Origin: JBFHDX01 sp041584475
GTDB taxonomy: Bacteria; Pseudomonadota; Alphaproteobacteria; UBA8366; JADFVY01
Length of the DNA stretch: 14,044 nt
Direction: 5' to 3'
NCBI GenBank assembly: GCA_041584475.1
Contig: JBFHDX010000099.1
Span: 1-14,044 of the forward strand
How positions within the stretch are numbered: the stretch's first letter is position 1; each line of letters opens with the position of its first letter. Below the pieces are notes generated by a model that was not told the origin of the DNA, did no database searches, and was given only the letters and a program-made list of their open reading frames with translations. Both the position numbers and the translations under genes were made by a program. Positions 1-7,925 of the stretch are shown here, one piece after another.

Positions 1-64
1 AGCCCGTTCACCAGGCCCGCCGCAAACGCCGCGACGGGCGCCGACAAGACGATCGCACGACCGA

Positions 65-261
<197 letters not shown>

Positions 262-373
262 TATGAACCAAGGACTTGACGCAGCCCCGCGCAACCGTTC
301 CGGGCGCCGGACCGGGATGGGCGGTCCTTGCCGGCCTTCCCGACATTCGACCGGCTGTGCTGGCCGTGACGCT

Positions 374-1207
374 TCATTCGCGCCAACGGCGGGCGTCGAC
401 AGCGTTCAGGAAGTCGTGCAGGACGCGATTGAATAGCGCCGGCTCCTCGGCATTGACGGCGTGACCGGTGCGTGGAAAGACGCAGAGGTCCGCGCCGGGG
501 ATGACGCTCTTGAGAAACAGCGCCGGCGCGAGGGCGGGATCGTCGGAATCTCCGACTATGATGAGGGCGGGCAGATCGAGCGCCGCCAACCCATCCTCGA
601 GGTCGAACACGCCGGGACGGCTCGGCTGGACGCCCTTGAGCGTCAGCGAGGCACCCAGCGGATCGAGCGCCTTCAGTCCGGCCTCGAACGAGGCCCAGCC
701 GACCGGATCCTTGCTCCGAAACGGCAACCGCGCGGGGCCACGGGCATAGGCCTCGGCCGCTGCGACGGGATCGGTCAGAAGCGTCTCGGCCATTTCGGCG
801 TTGGCGCGCAGCCAGGCGTCGCGCTCCTCGGGAACCGAACCGTAGCCACATCCGCAGACGACCATGGACCGCACCCTGTCGGGATGGCGCAGCGTGAAGC
901 CCAGCACGGTGCCGCTTCCCATCGACAGGCCGACGAGATGTGCGCGCTCGATACCCAGGCCGTCGAGCAACGTTGCCAGATCGTCGATGAAGATGTCCTG
1001 GCTGTAGGCGTTGGCGTCAGCGGGCACATCCGAGGGCGGGTAGCCGCGCGCGTTGAAGGCGATGCAGTGGTGGAAGCGCGAGAGGTGGCGGATCTGGGGT
1101 TCCCAGCTTCGGTAATCGCCGCCGAACTCATGTGCGAAAACGACAGGGGTGCCGTCGCCGGCCTGCTCGTAGTAGAGGCGCGCGTCGCCGCTATCGATGT
1201 AGCCCAT
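374..1207 (-). CDS. alpha/beta-fold hydrolase, unknown substrate
   Basis: A 277-residue single-domain alpha/beta hydrolase, probably cytoplasmic (no signal peptide). Visible elements are the oxyanion-hole loop HEFGG near residues 26-30, the nucleophile elbow G-L-S-M-G with Ser95, an acidic residue at Asp220/Asp222 (IIVGDSDDP), and the catalytic His249 in RTGHA. The start at 1207 lies 6 nt after the stop of allA, with no strong ribosome binding site of its own, so it is probably translationally coupled to it. Co-transcription with ureidoglycolate lyase suggests an ester, lactone or amide bond in ureide catabolism, but nothing in the sequence fixes the substrate. It is not the same subfamily as the dehalogenase at 11356-12261, since its nucleophile is Ser rather than Asp. 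Confidence 0.9.
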   Translation of the reverse strand: MGYIDSGDARLYYEQAGDGTPVVFAHEFGGDYRSWEPQIRHLSRFHHCIAFNARGYPPSDVPADANAYSQDIFIDDLATLLDGLGIERAHLVGLSMGSGTVLGFTLRHPDRVRSMVVCGCGYGSVPEERDAWLRANAEMAETLLTDPVAAAEAYARGPARLPFRSKDPVGWASFEAGLKALDPLGASLTLKGVQPSRPGVFDLEDGLAALDLPALIIVGDSDDPALAPALFLKSVIPGADLCVFPRTGHAVNAEEPALFNRVLHDFLNAVDARRWRE

Positions 1208-1213
1208 GGTCCG

Positions 1214-1696
1214 TCATACCGGGTTCACCACGATCTCCTCATCGAGCGTGCGGAGCTCGGTGTCGGCGGGCGTGCCATCGTCCCAGCGAAACATGACGAA
1301 CTCGCCGGGTGCGCTCAGCGCCGTGCGCGGTGCGTGCCAAACGTCTGCGGCGTAGTTGATGGCCTGTGCGCCGGAGGCGACGAACGCCTGCAGTCGGCTG
1401 AGGTCAGGAGCACCGTCCGCTGTCGAGGGGCACACGACGGCCAGCTGTCGGGTACCGTTCAACGGCATGAACGCCTGGTTGGAGAAGCGATGGCGCTCCA
1501 GAGCCCGAATCACAACCTCCCCGTTCACGATCGGCACCCGCATGAAGGTGAGGTTGGGTCTGGCATCGGCACGCAGGTTCTGGAAACGGGCGGCAAATTC
1601 GTGGCGTTCCGGAGCGCCGCCGGCATCGAGCCCCATCAATACGTCGCCAAAAGGCGCGAATGCCTGTGGGGTCAGGGGCCGGGCGTCGAGGATCAT
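1214..1696 (-). CDS. allA: ureidoglycolate lyase (AllA family)
   Basis: 160 residues, the same length as E. coli AllA as I recall it. The family releases urea from ureidoglycolate to give glyoxylate, the last step of one branch of allantoin breakdown. Diagnostic stretches are E-R-H-R-F-S-N-Q-A-F-M-P-L (residues 67-79) and N-Y-A-A-D-V-W-H-A-P (114-123), which form the cupin-like active site. The start at 1696 has a good GGAGG site about 7 nt upstream. The hydrolase gene follows after 6 nt. No ureidoglycolate dehydrogenase (AllD) or allantoicase is in the window, so the source of substrate must be import or genes elsewhere. Distant relatives acting on other ureides cannot be excluded. Confidence 0.9.
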   Translation of the reverse strand: MILDARPLTPQAFAPFGDVLMGLDAGGAPERHEFAARFQNLRADARPNLTFMRVPIVNGEVVIRALERHRFSNQAFMPLNGTRQLAVVCPSTADGAPDLSRLQAFVASGAQAINYAADVWHAPRTALSAPGEFVMFRWDDGTPADTELRTLDEEIVVNPV

Positions 1697-1710
1697 TCGT
1701 TCGCCTCCGC

Positions 1711-1800
1711 CTAAAGCCTGCGGGCGAGATGCATGAGCTGCGCTTCGTCGGCGCCGCGATCCTTTTCGTCCGGCGCCCGCAACCGGTCACGTGTCATCAT
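1711..1800 (-). CDS. possible 29-aa ORF between gntR and allA
   Basis: A 29-codon reading frame, MMTRDRLRAPDEKD..., charged and ending LMHLARRL. It begins 21 nt after the gntR stop and ends 14 nt before the allA start, with the allA ribosome binding site immediately after its stop. That position would allow a coupling or leader role. It has no clear ribosome binding site and I recognise no family. It may simply be untranslated spacer. Confidence 0.2.
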   Translation of the reverse strand: MMTRDRLRAPDEKDRGADEAQLMHLARRL

Positions 1801-1821
1801 ATGAGCTGCATCGCTGACGGT

Positions 1822-2517
1822 TCAGCCGGCCGACAGGCTCCGTGCGACCCGGTGCCCGGTTTCCCGCACATGCTCGAACAGAAGGCGACCCGCCTCATCT
1901 CCATCCCCCTCCTCGAGCGCGGCGAGGATTCGCTCGTGTTCCTCGATGCCCCGATCCCAATGCGCCTGCGACTGGATTGCAACGTAACGCGCACGCTGCG
2001 CTTGAGCCATCAAACCGCCGTAGACGGCGGAGAGGACGGAATTGCCTGCAAGATCGACGATACCGGCATGGAATTCCCGATTGAGGCGGAAATATTCGGT
2101 CCGCTCCCTGGCATCATGGAGGCGCAGCATCCGCTGGTGAAGGGTCCGGAGATGTTTGATGTCGTCCGCCGTTGCCTTGTCGGCTGCCGCCTTCGCACCA
2201 TTGAGATCGAGCCAACTGATGACTTCGAACAGTTCTTCGACGCCTTCCGGCGTAATCGGCGTCGTGCGGGCGCTGCGGTTGGGTGGCAATTCGACGAGAC
2301 CTTCGGATGCAAGCACCTTGAGCGCCTCCCGCAAGGGCGTGCGCGACACGCCGAAGGCCTCACACAGCGTCTTTTCATCGATCCGCTCACCCGGTGCCAG
2401 CCGAACCTCGACGATCATGTCGCGCAGCGTGCCGACAAGCTGGGAATGCAGCGTCGAGCGGTCGATCGGCGAGGCGGCCGCGCTGGGGCTGTGGGATGGC
2501 GTGGGCTGGCCAAACAT
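1822..2517 (-). CDS. GntR-family transcriptional regulator, FCD (FadR-type) subfamily
   Basis: 231 residues. The N-terminal winged helix-turn-helix (about residues 20-88) carries the canonical motif LCEAFGVSRTPLREALKVLA, then GLVELPPNRSARTTPIT. The C-terminal helical FCD ligand-binding domain (about 95-225) has His150 (NREFH), His194 (EEHERI) and His216 (FEHVRET) at the positions of the usual metal-binding histidines. FCD regulators typically sense small carboxylates. I chose the start at 2517 because GGAG lies 7 nt upstream; the frame can be extended to a TTG at 2574 but with no better signal. It sits between the allA pair and the divergent TRAP operon, so it is the obvious regulator of both. 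A shared 20-bp box suggests it also controls ylbE. Confidence 0.93.
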   Translation of the reverse strand: MFGQPTPSHSPSAAASPIDRSTLHSQLVGTLRDMIVEVRLAPGERIDEKTLCEAFGVSRTPLREALKVLASEGLVELPPNRSARTTPITPEGVEELFEVISWLDLNGAKAAADKATADDIKHLRTLHQRMLRLHDARERTEYFRLNREFHAGIVDLAGNSVLSAVYGGLMAQAQRARYVAIQSQAHWDRGIEEHERILAALEEGDGDEAGRLLFEHVRETGHRVARSLSAG

Positions 2518-2612
2518 TTCGTAGCTCCGGCAGCTGTCAAGATTTCGCAAGTGCGAGAAAGGCACCTTTGTCAATGCGTTAACCGTATCACGGATGGCAC
2601 CATAGCAGATTT

Positions 2613-2642
2613 TTCATACACAATACAAAATATTTAATTCAA
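2613..2642 (-). promoter_or_regulatory. putative gntR-allA promoter
   Basis: Minus-strand -35 TTGAAT (2642-2637) and -10 TATGAA (2618-2613), separated by 18 nt, each matching the sigma-70 consensus at 4 of 6 positions. The candidate operator covers the -35 and most of the spacer. The local AT-richness stands out in a GC-rich window. Prediction only. Confidence 0.4.
2623..2642. promoter_or_regulatory. candidate GntR operator, copy 1
   Basis: ATACAAAATATTTAATTCAA. The reverse complement of 10950-10969 matches it at 17 of 20 positions. It lies in the divergent region between gntR and dctP, overlapping putative promoters in both directions, which is where a local repressor would bind. It is not a clean palindrome, so the exact half-sites are uncertain. 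Confidence 0.5.
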
Positions 2643-2666
2643 TTTTGAAGGTTTCTGTCATATCAT
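2638..2666 (+). promoter_or_regulatory. putative dctP operon promoter
   Basis: -10 TATCAT (2661-2666, 5 of 6 to consensus) with a 17-nt spacer from a weak -35 TTCAAT (2638-2643, 3 of 6), which overlaps the candidate operator. If used, transcription starts near 2673 and leaves a leader of about 170 nt before dctP. An alternative -10-like TATAAC at 2809-2814 has no acceptable -35 but would give a short leader. Confidence 0.4.
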
Positions 2667-2691
2667 GGCGCTCAGTTAGCGGTTTGCGTCT

Positions 2692-2793
2692 CGGATTCCG
2701 TCGGGGAAGGACCGAGGAATCCGGCATCTGGGTGGACTTGAACGGGTCGCCCCGGGATGCCCTGGTCAGCCGGGTCAGGCCGGCGAGGGCGAC
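2692..2793 (+). other. structured 5' leader of the TRAP operon
   Basis: Two stem-loops can be drawn by eye. Hairpin A is 2692-2699 with 2716-2723 (8 bp), continued inside by 2701-2704 with 2712-2715 (4 bp); a single bulged G2700 separates the helices and the loop is 7 nt (2705-2711). Hairpin B closes 2746-2752 with 2787-2793 (7 bp), with an inner CCTG/CAGG helix (2761-2764 with 2776-2779). No ORF fits here. It matches no riboswitch class I can recall, including guanidine-I. Whether it is transcribed depends on the upstream promoter being the real one. Confidence 0.4.
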
Positions 2794-2841
2794 AAGCGGC
2801 TAGCGGCATATAACGATCAACCAAGACGGAGGTATCGACCC

Positions 2842-3891
2842 ATGAGAGCGAGAAAGGCGACAACGCTCATCGCGTCGGCGCTTGCGTTGGGCTTGCTAAC
2901 CGCACCGGCGTCCGCCGAAACGATGACCCTCAAGGTGCTGGGCCAGCCCCATGCGACGGGCCTTATCCAAAAGAATATGGAGCAGCCCTTCTTCGAGAAC
3001 TTTGCCGCCAGAACAGGACTTGATATCGCGGCCGACTACCGGCCGATCGACGTTACGGGTCTGAAGTCCGAGGAGACGCTGCGTGTCCTGAAGAACGGGC
3101 TGTTCGACATCGTCTCGATCCGCACAGCCCAGGCGGCGCGTGACGAGCCGTTCCTGCTTGGCCAGGACCTGGTCGGGCTCAATCCCGACTACGATATGGC
3201 CCGCCGGGTCTACGAGCGCTACAAGGTATATTTCGATGAGCGCCTGCAGGAGCGCTTCAACGCCAAGCTTCTCGGCCTTTGGCCGTTCGGCCCGCAGGTG
3301 CTGTTCTGCAAGACCCCGATCGGCGGCCTGAGAGACATCAAGGGCAAGAAGGTCCGCGTATACGATCAGAGCCTGGCCCAGTTCGTCGAGAGCCTTGGTG
3401 CCATCCCAGTCGCCATCGGATTCTCGGAGGCTCAACAGGCACTGGCGCGAGGCGTCGTCGAATGCGCCATCACCGGCGCCAGTTCCGCGAACTCCGCCGG
3501 TTGGCCCGAAGTGACCGAATACTTCATGCCGATCGGATTCCAGGTCGGCTTCAACGGCTACGCCATGAACCTGGACAGCTGGAACAAGCTCAACGTCGAC
3601 CAGCAAAAGAAACTTCAGTCGGCGATCAACGGTTTGAACGCCGACATCTGGATCTATTCGGAAGAGCTGTTCAACGACGCACTCCGGTGCAATGTCGGCC
3701 AAGAGCCATGCACGACCGTCACCAAGTACAACCTCAAGAACGTACCGGTGACCGAGGCAGACCTCAAACTGGTGTCGGACGCGGTTGGCAGGATCTCGTT
3801 CCCGGCCTGGTCGGAAGTCTGCGAGAAAAGCATGCCGGGTTGCGCGGCAAAGTGGAAAGAAATCCTCGGTCCCTTGGTCGGGATCAACTAG
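2842..3891 (+). CDS. dctP: TRAP transporter periplasmic solute-binding protein (DctP family)
   Basis: 349 residues with a Sec signal peptide (basic MRARK, hydrophobic 8-20, likely cleavage after ASA at residue 25). The mature part has the DctP fold. The conserved carboxylate-binding arginine is Arg172 in G-K-K-V-R-V-Y-D, and the loop after EAQQALARGVVECAITG is typical. It captures the solute in the periplasm and delivers it to DctQM. The ribosome binding site GGAGG is at 2828-2832, 9 nt before the ATG. The C-terminal part has two Cys-x6-Cys pairs (283/290 and 327/334), which may form disulfides and are not usual in DctP proteins I know. The ligand is presumably a ureide or oxamate-type carboxylate, judged only from the operon. 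Confidence 0.95.
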   Translation: MRARKATTLIASALALGLLTAPASAETMTLKVLGQPHATGLIQKNMEQPFFENFAARTGLDIAADYRPIDVTGLKSEETLRVLKNGLFDIVSIRTAQAARDEPFLLGQDLVGLNPDYDMARRVYERYKVYFDERLQERFNAKLLGLWPFGPQVLFCKTPIGGLRDIKGKKVRVYDQSLAQFVESLGAIPVAIGFSEAQQALARGVVECAITGASSANSAGWPEVTEYFMPIGFQVGFNGYAMNLDSWNKLNVDQQKKLQSAINGLNADIWIYSEELFNDALRCNVGQEPCTTVTKYNLKNVPVTEADLKLVSDAVGRISFPAWSEVCEKSMPGCAAKWKEILGPLVGIN

Positions 3892-3909
3892 GGGATCTCC
3901 TCCTCCCTC

Positions 3910-3963
3910 AGCTTTCGGGCCTGGCGCGGCGAGCCAAGACTTGCGGCGGCAGGTCCGAAAGCT
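3910..3963 (+). other. intercistronic stem-loop between dctP and dctQ
   Basis: A 14-bp stem (3910-3923 with 3950-3963, 13 Watson-Crick pairs and one G:T) lies in the 112-nt gap between dctP and dctQ, followed by pyrimidine-rich TCCTTTCCC. Such hairpins after binding-protein genes stabilise the upstream message or partly terminate transcription, so that more receptor than membrane subunits is made. That role here is inference. Confidence 0.65.
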
Positions 3964-4003
3964 TCCTTTCCCGGGTCCCGGAAACGGCAAGGAACCTGAG
4001 CCG

Positions 4004-4588
4004 ATGCAAGCGATCTCCGCTCTGCTTGGACGGATATTCGGGTACATGTGCCTCGCGCTTTCGGTCCTCGTCAGCGCCGAGACGATCATGCGCAAGGCGT
4101 TCGACGTGTCGCTACAGGGGGCCGATGAACTCGGTGGCTATACGTTGGCGGTGGCTTCATCCCTTGCGTTTTCGGTGGCGCTCATCGGGCGCAATCACAT
4201 GCGGATTGACCTTGTTCACTTCCTGTTGCCGAAGGCCGCGCAGGCGATGCTCAACTGGCTGGCCATCGTCTCCATTGCGGCGTTCGCCGGGCTCTTGGCC
4301 TGGACGGCATACGATATCGTCGCCGATTCGATCGAATACCACAGCACGGCGCCGACACCTTGGGCGACACCGCTCGTCTATCCGCAAAGCCTCTGGTATG
4401 CAGGCCTCGCGACATTCGCGGTAGTCTCCGCGATCCTGGCTGTTCGCGCTACCGCCTATCTGCTCAAGGGACGCATCGAGGCCCTTAGTATCGCCTTCAG
4501 CCCCAAGGCGTCCGCCGAACAACTCGGCGAAGAGCTCGCGGCGGTCAGGAGCCGGGCGACCGAACAGGTTGGCAAGGCGGCGGAGTAG
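4004..4588 (+). CDS. dctQ: TRAP transporter small membrane subunit (DctQ family)
   Basis: 194 residues with four predicted membrane helices (about residues 5-25, 44-63, 82-105 and 128-150). The family signature around residues 38-72 is present: GADELGGYTLAVASS, then SVALIGRNHMRIDLV. The C-terminal tail of roughly 40 residues is hydrophilic and Ala/Glu-rich, longer than needed for the fold. AAGGA at 3989-3993 supports the start at 4004; the frame is open further upstream, but that stretch overlaps the end of dctP and the hairpin and looks non-coding. DctQ pairs with DctM in the inner membrane. Confidence 0.92.
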   Translation: MQAISALLGRIFGYMCLALSVLVSAETIMRKAFDVSLQGADELGGYTLAVASSLAFSVALIGRNHMRIDLVHFLLPKAAQAMLNWLAIVSIAAFAGLLAWTAYDIVADSIEYHSTAPTPWATPLVYPQSLWYAGLATFAVVSAILAVRATAYLLKGRIEALSIAFSPKASAEQLGEELAAVRSRATEQVGKAAE

Positions 4589-4605
4589 GCCGGCGGGAGC
4601 TCGCC

Positions 4606-5910
4606 ATGGGTATCCTCGAAGTCTTCATCGTCTTCTTCTGCGGCCTCGCCATGCTTTTGATCGGCATGCCGATCGCCGTCGTGATGGTCGGGCTCGGGGT
4701 CTTCGGCGGGGTCGTAATGTTCGGCGCCCCGTTCATCAATTCAATCGGCAACGTCGTCTGGGGCGTGCAGAACGAGAATATCCTTACGGCCGTTCCGCTT
4801 TTCGTCCTCATGGGTGAGATCCTGCTGCGATCCGGTGTGGCCGACCGCATGTACGGCGCACTGTCGATCTGGCTCGGCCGGCTGCCCGGCGGCCTTCTGC
4901 ATACCAATGTCGGGTGCTGTTCGCTGTTCGCGGCCACCACCGGCTCGTCCCTCGCAACCGCCGCCACCATCGGCACCGTCGCCCTGCCCGCGCTGAACGA
5001 GCGTGGCTATCCCAAGCCCCAGGCCCTGGGTTCGCTGGCGGCGGGCGGTACGCTGGGGATCTTGATTCCGCCCAGCATCGCACTGCTGATCTACGGGAGC
5101 CTGACCAACAACTCGATCAGCCAGCTGTTCGTCGCGGGAATCATCCCCGGGATGCTGCTGACCGGCCTGTTCATGCTTTACATCGCCGCCGCCCACGCGG
5201 TCTCCGGCGGCGGCAGGCGGGATGTCCGGGTTCCCAGTTGGGAGGAACGATGGCGTTCGCTCGGCGGATTGATTCCGCCACTGGTCATCTTCGTCATTGT
5301 CATGGGCAGCATCTATTTCGGCATTGCGACCCCTACGGAATCCGCGGCTCTCGGCGTACTCACGGCGCTCGTGTTCGCGGCCGTCGAGCGCAAGCTGAGC
5401 TTCGCCATGCTCCACACCGCCTTTCAGCATACGGCCCAGCTCACCGGCATGATCCTGTTGATTATCGTTGGTGCGTTCATCCTCAACCTGACACTGAGCC
5501 TCCTGGGCGTCGCCCAGTTGATGACGAAATGGGTGGTGTCGTTCGACCTGTCGCTCACCGCGCTTCTCTTCGTCATGATCGGCTTCTACCTCATACTCGG
5601 CTGTTTCCTCGAGGTGCTGTCGATCCAGGTAGCAACCATCCCCATCGCCTATCCCATCGTCACCGCCGTGAACGGCGATCCGATCTGGTTCGGGATCTTC
5701 ATCGTCCTGATGAGCGAAATTGCCATGATCACCCCGCCGGTCGGCATGAATCTCTATGTCGTCCAGGGCGTGCGCCCCGATGGCGGCCCGATTTCGGAGG
5801 TGATGCGCGGGACCCTGCCCTTCGTCCTGATCATGCTGGTCTTCACAATACTGATGATCGCGTTTCCCGAGATCGCACTGTGGTTGCCAAGACAGATGAA
5901 AGGGACATGA
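4606..5910 (+). CDS. dctM: TRAP transporter large membrane subunit (DctM family)
   Basis: 434 residues, of usual length, almost entirely hydrophobic with about 12 membrane segments. Typical DctM stretches are the N-terminal FFCGLAMLLIGMPIAVVMVG, TGSSLATAATIGTVALPALNERGYPK, GTLGILIPPSIALLIYGSLT and, near the C-terminus, MITPPVGMNLYVVQG. It is the sodium-coupled translocation subunit. A GGGAG site lies about 6 nt before the ATG and 17 nt separate it from dctQ. The carbamate kinase gene begins 4 nt after its stop, which ties transport and catabolism in one transcript. Confidence 0.96.
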   Translation: MGILEVFIVFFCGLAMLLIGMPIAVVMVGLGVFGGVVMFGAPFINSIGNVVWGVQNENILTAVPLFVLMGEILLRSGVADRMYGALSIWLGRLPGGLLHTNVGCCSLFAATTGSSLATAATIGTVALPALNERGYPKPQALGSLAAGGTLGILIPPSIALLIYGSLTNNSISQLFVAGIIPGMLLTGLFMLYIAAAHAVSGGGRRDVRVPSWEERWRSLGGLIPPLVIFVIVMGSIYFGIATPTESAALGVLTALVFAAVERKLSFAMLHTAFQHTAQLTGMILLIIVGAFILNLTLSLLGVAQLMTKWVVSFDLSLTALLFVMIGFYLILGCFLEVLSIQVATIPIAYPIVTAVNGDPIWFGIFIVLMSEIAMITPPVGMNLYVVQGVRPDGGPISEVMRGTLPFVLIMLVFTILMIAFPEIALWLPRQMKGT

Positions 5911-5914
5911 GGCG

Positions 5915-6889
5915 ATGGCCGGCGGATACGATCCTCGCGACCCTCCTCGCCGTCTGGTCGTAGCCGTTGGCGGCAATGCGATTCATCCGGCTGGCATCAA
6001 GGGGACCGGCGAAGAGCAATTCGAGATCGCGGCCCGCGCAGGACACGCTCTCTTGCCGTTGCTGGAAATGGACAACGAGCTGATCGTGACCCACGGCAAC
6101 GGCCCCGGCATCGGCAAGGTGCTCTTGCGCCAGGCGCTCGCCCGTCACAGGGTCGTGCCGATGCCGATGGATATCTGCGTCGCCAACAGCCAGGGCGGCA
6201 TCGCTTACGTCCTGATGCAGGCCTTCGAAAACGCGCTGCGCGAGTCCGGCAATCCGCGCCATGTGGTGTGCCTGCTCACCCAGGTCGAGGTTGATCCCGA
6301 CGATCCGGCATTCTCCGATCCGGCAAAGCCGGTCGGTTATTTCTACACCGAGGAAGAGGCCAGGGCCCTGGCGACGGAGATGGGCTGGACCATGCACGAG
6401 GACGCCGGCCGTGGCTGGCGGCAAGTGGTACCTTCGCCATCGCCCCGTCACATCGTGGATATCTCGTTGATCGATGCGATTGCCCGGCGCGGCTCGGTGG
6501 TCATCGCCGCCGGAGGCGGTGGCATTCCGGTCGTGCGCCAGCCCAATGGGGTCCGGCGCGGAGTCGAGGCCGTAATCGACAAAGACCGCTCTTCGGCGCT
6601 GCTGGCCAACGTGCTCGGTGTTGAACACATGCTGATCCTGACCGGGGTAAGCGGCGTTGCCATCAACTTCGGCAAGCCCGACCAGCGCCAGCTGGACGTT
6701 GTTACCATCTCCGAGATTCGTCGCCACCTCGAGGACGGCCATTTCCCGGCCGGAAGCATGGGACCGAAGGTGGAGGCGGCGATCCAGTTCATCGAGGGCG
6801 GCGGCCAGCGCGTCGTCATCGCCCACCTCGACGACTGCCTTGCGGCGCTCAGGGGCGAGGCGGGAACCAGCGTGGTGCCCGATGCGTGA
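5915..6889 (+). CDS. arcC: carbamate kinase
   Basis: 324 residues of the amino-acid kinase fold. It interconverts carbamoyl phosphate + ADP and carbamate + ATP, the ATP-yielding direction in catabolism. Signatures in order are VVAVGGNAI (15-23), VTHGNGPGIG (58-67), VDPDDPAFSDPAKPVGYFY (126-144), RGWRQVVPSP (166-175), VIAAGGGGIPV (196-206), AVIDKDRSSALLA (219-231), NFGKPDQ (251-257) and GHFPAGSMGPKVEAA (275-289). The first of the THGNGP glycines is followed by GI rather than the more common QV. Its place before the FdrA-group genes matches E. coli ybcF (allK), the catabolic carbamate kinase of the oxamate pathway. No arginine deiminase or ornithine carbamoyltransferase gene is nearby, arguing against an arginine role. 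Confidence 0.97.
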   Translation: MAGGYDPRDPPRRLVVAVGGNAIHPAGIKGTGEEQFEIAARAGHALLPLLEMDNELIVTHGNGPGIGKVLLRQALARHRVVPMPMDICVANSQGGIAYVLMQAFENALRESGNPRHVVCLLTQVEVDPDDPAFSDPAKPVGYFYTEEEARALATEMGWTMHEDAGRGWRQVVPSPSPRHIVDISLIDAIARRGSVVIAAGGGGIPVVRQPNGVRRGVEAVIDKDRSSALLANVLGVEHMLILTGVSGVAINFGKPDQRQLDVVTISEIRRHLEDGHFPAGSMGPKVEAAIQFIEGGGQRVVIAHLDDCLAALRGEAGTSVVPDA

Positions 6890-7922
6890 GTCCGGAGCGT
6901 TACCGACGGCATCGCCGCATGAGGTCGTCAAAGACCATGGCCGGCACTCGTTATTCGCCCCGGTGCTGGACCTCGGTCGGCCGGCCCGCGACGGGCTGTC
7001 GCGGAACCGGCGCTGGACTGCGTTCGCCCGATTTCGCCGTTCGGTCTATCTGCGTTCCGCAAGCGGAGATATCGTCTGCCTCTGCAGCCCGTCGATCGAT
7101 CCCGGCCCGCTGAATGTACGCTGCGTGATACCCGAGGTGGTCGATTGGCGACGTCTGGATTTCGGTGCAGATCAAGCCGCCGAGGTCGTGGGCGAGTCGC
7201 TTCGTGTCGGCAGTCGCACCGTTCTCCATATGGGCCGGGCGAAGATCTGGGAACCGAGCCAAATCATGGGTCTGGACGGTTCGGCGCGGGCAAGGCTCGA
7301 ATCGATCATGCAGGGTGCCGCCAGTCGCGCGCCCAAGGCCGGGCTGGGGCCGATCTTTCGTCCGACTTCCCGGCGCCTCCCGCCTGCGCGTTCATGCGGT
7401 TCTGACTGCGTTTTGAACGCCGCCGCGCCCGGTCTTCTGGCACTGGAGCGGTGGGTCGAGGACGCCCGATGCCGGCAATGGCAGCGGGCTCTCCCACCAC
7501 CCCCAGAGGCGGCTGGATTGATCGGACTCGGCCCCGGGCTGACCCCATCGGGTGACGACTACCTCGGCGGGCTTCTGATCGGGCTTTACGCCGTGGGCCG
7601 GGCTGATTTGGCTGCCAGTCTTGCACGGTTCGTCCTGCCCGCGGCGCGCAGGAAGACCAATGCCATCAGCTACGCCCACCTGGACTGCGCCGCAATCGGA
7701 TACGGAAGTGAGGCGCTGCACCGCACACTTGCCGCGATTGCCGGCTCGGCTCGCCTCGACGTCGAATCGTGGCTGCATGCGATCGGCCGGATGGGCGCGA
7801 CGTCGGGGTGGGATGCCCTCGCCGGAGCCGTAATGCCGTTCCGTATCCAGCTCGAAACCCGACCATCGGCCCGTGGCGCCCGTGACAGACCCGTGGTCCG
7901 CAAAATGTTTGCCAGGAGATAG
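6882..7922 (+). CDS. ylbF: DUF2877 protein, YlbF/AllH-like component of oxamate carbamoyltransferase
   Basis: 346 residues from the ATG at 6882, which overlaps the carbamate kinase stop by 8 nt. The frame is open further upstream inside the kinase gene, but that is shadow. The DUF2877 signature G-L-G-P-G-L-T-P-S-G-D-D is at 215-226. Other family motifs are TNAISYAHLDCAAIGYG (259-275) and GATSGWDALAG (305-315), which correspond to KGPGLTPSHDD, VSVSYLRYAAQGY and GHTSGADTLLG in E. coli YlbF as I recall it. It is about 75 residues longer than that protein, with most of the excess before the signature. In E. coli, FdrA, YlbE and YlbF together are needed for oxamate carbamoyltransferase. It is cytoplasmic with no signal peptide. 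Confidence 0.88.
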   Translation: MRESGALPTASPHEVVKDHGRHSLFAPVLDLGRPARDGLSRNRRWTAFARFRRSVYLRSASGDIVCLCSPSIDPGPLNVRCVIPEVVDWRRLDFGADQAAEVVGESLRVGSRTVLHMGRAKIWEPSQIMGLDGSARARLESIMQGAASRAPKAGLGPIFRPTSRRLPPARSCGSDCVLNAAAPGLLALERWVEDARCRQWQRALPPPPEAAGLIGLGPGLTPSGDDYLGGLLIGLYAVGRADLAASLARFVLPAARRKTNAISYAHLDCAAIGYGSEALHRTLAAIAGSARLDVESWLHAIGRMGATSGWDALAGAVMPFRIQLETRPSARGARDRPVVRKMFARR

Positions 7923-7925
7923 ATC

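Noticed and set aside
461..1714. 417-codon plus-strand frame opposite allA and the hydrolase
   Set aside because: Antisense shadow of two genes with clear family matches; its translation has no domain character and the openness follows from high GC.
1660..2637. 325-codon plus-strand frame opposite gntR
   Set aside because: Covers the gntR helix-turn-helix coding region in antisense; no recognisable protein and no ribosome binding site.
2692..2793. Known riboswitch class (guanidine, glycine) in the dctP leader
   Set aside because: The conserved sequence motifs of these classes, such as ACGR loops, are not found in the right places.
2896..4095. 399-codon minus-strand frame opposite dctP
   Set aside because: Antisense to a clear TRAP receptor and runs through the intercistronic hairpin; composition is typical of a shadow.
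4741..5976. 411-codon minus-strand frame opposite dctM
   Set aside because: His/Asp/Gln-rich translation characteristic of the antisense of a membrane protein.
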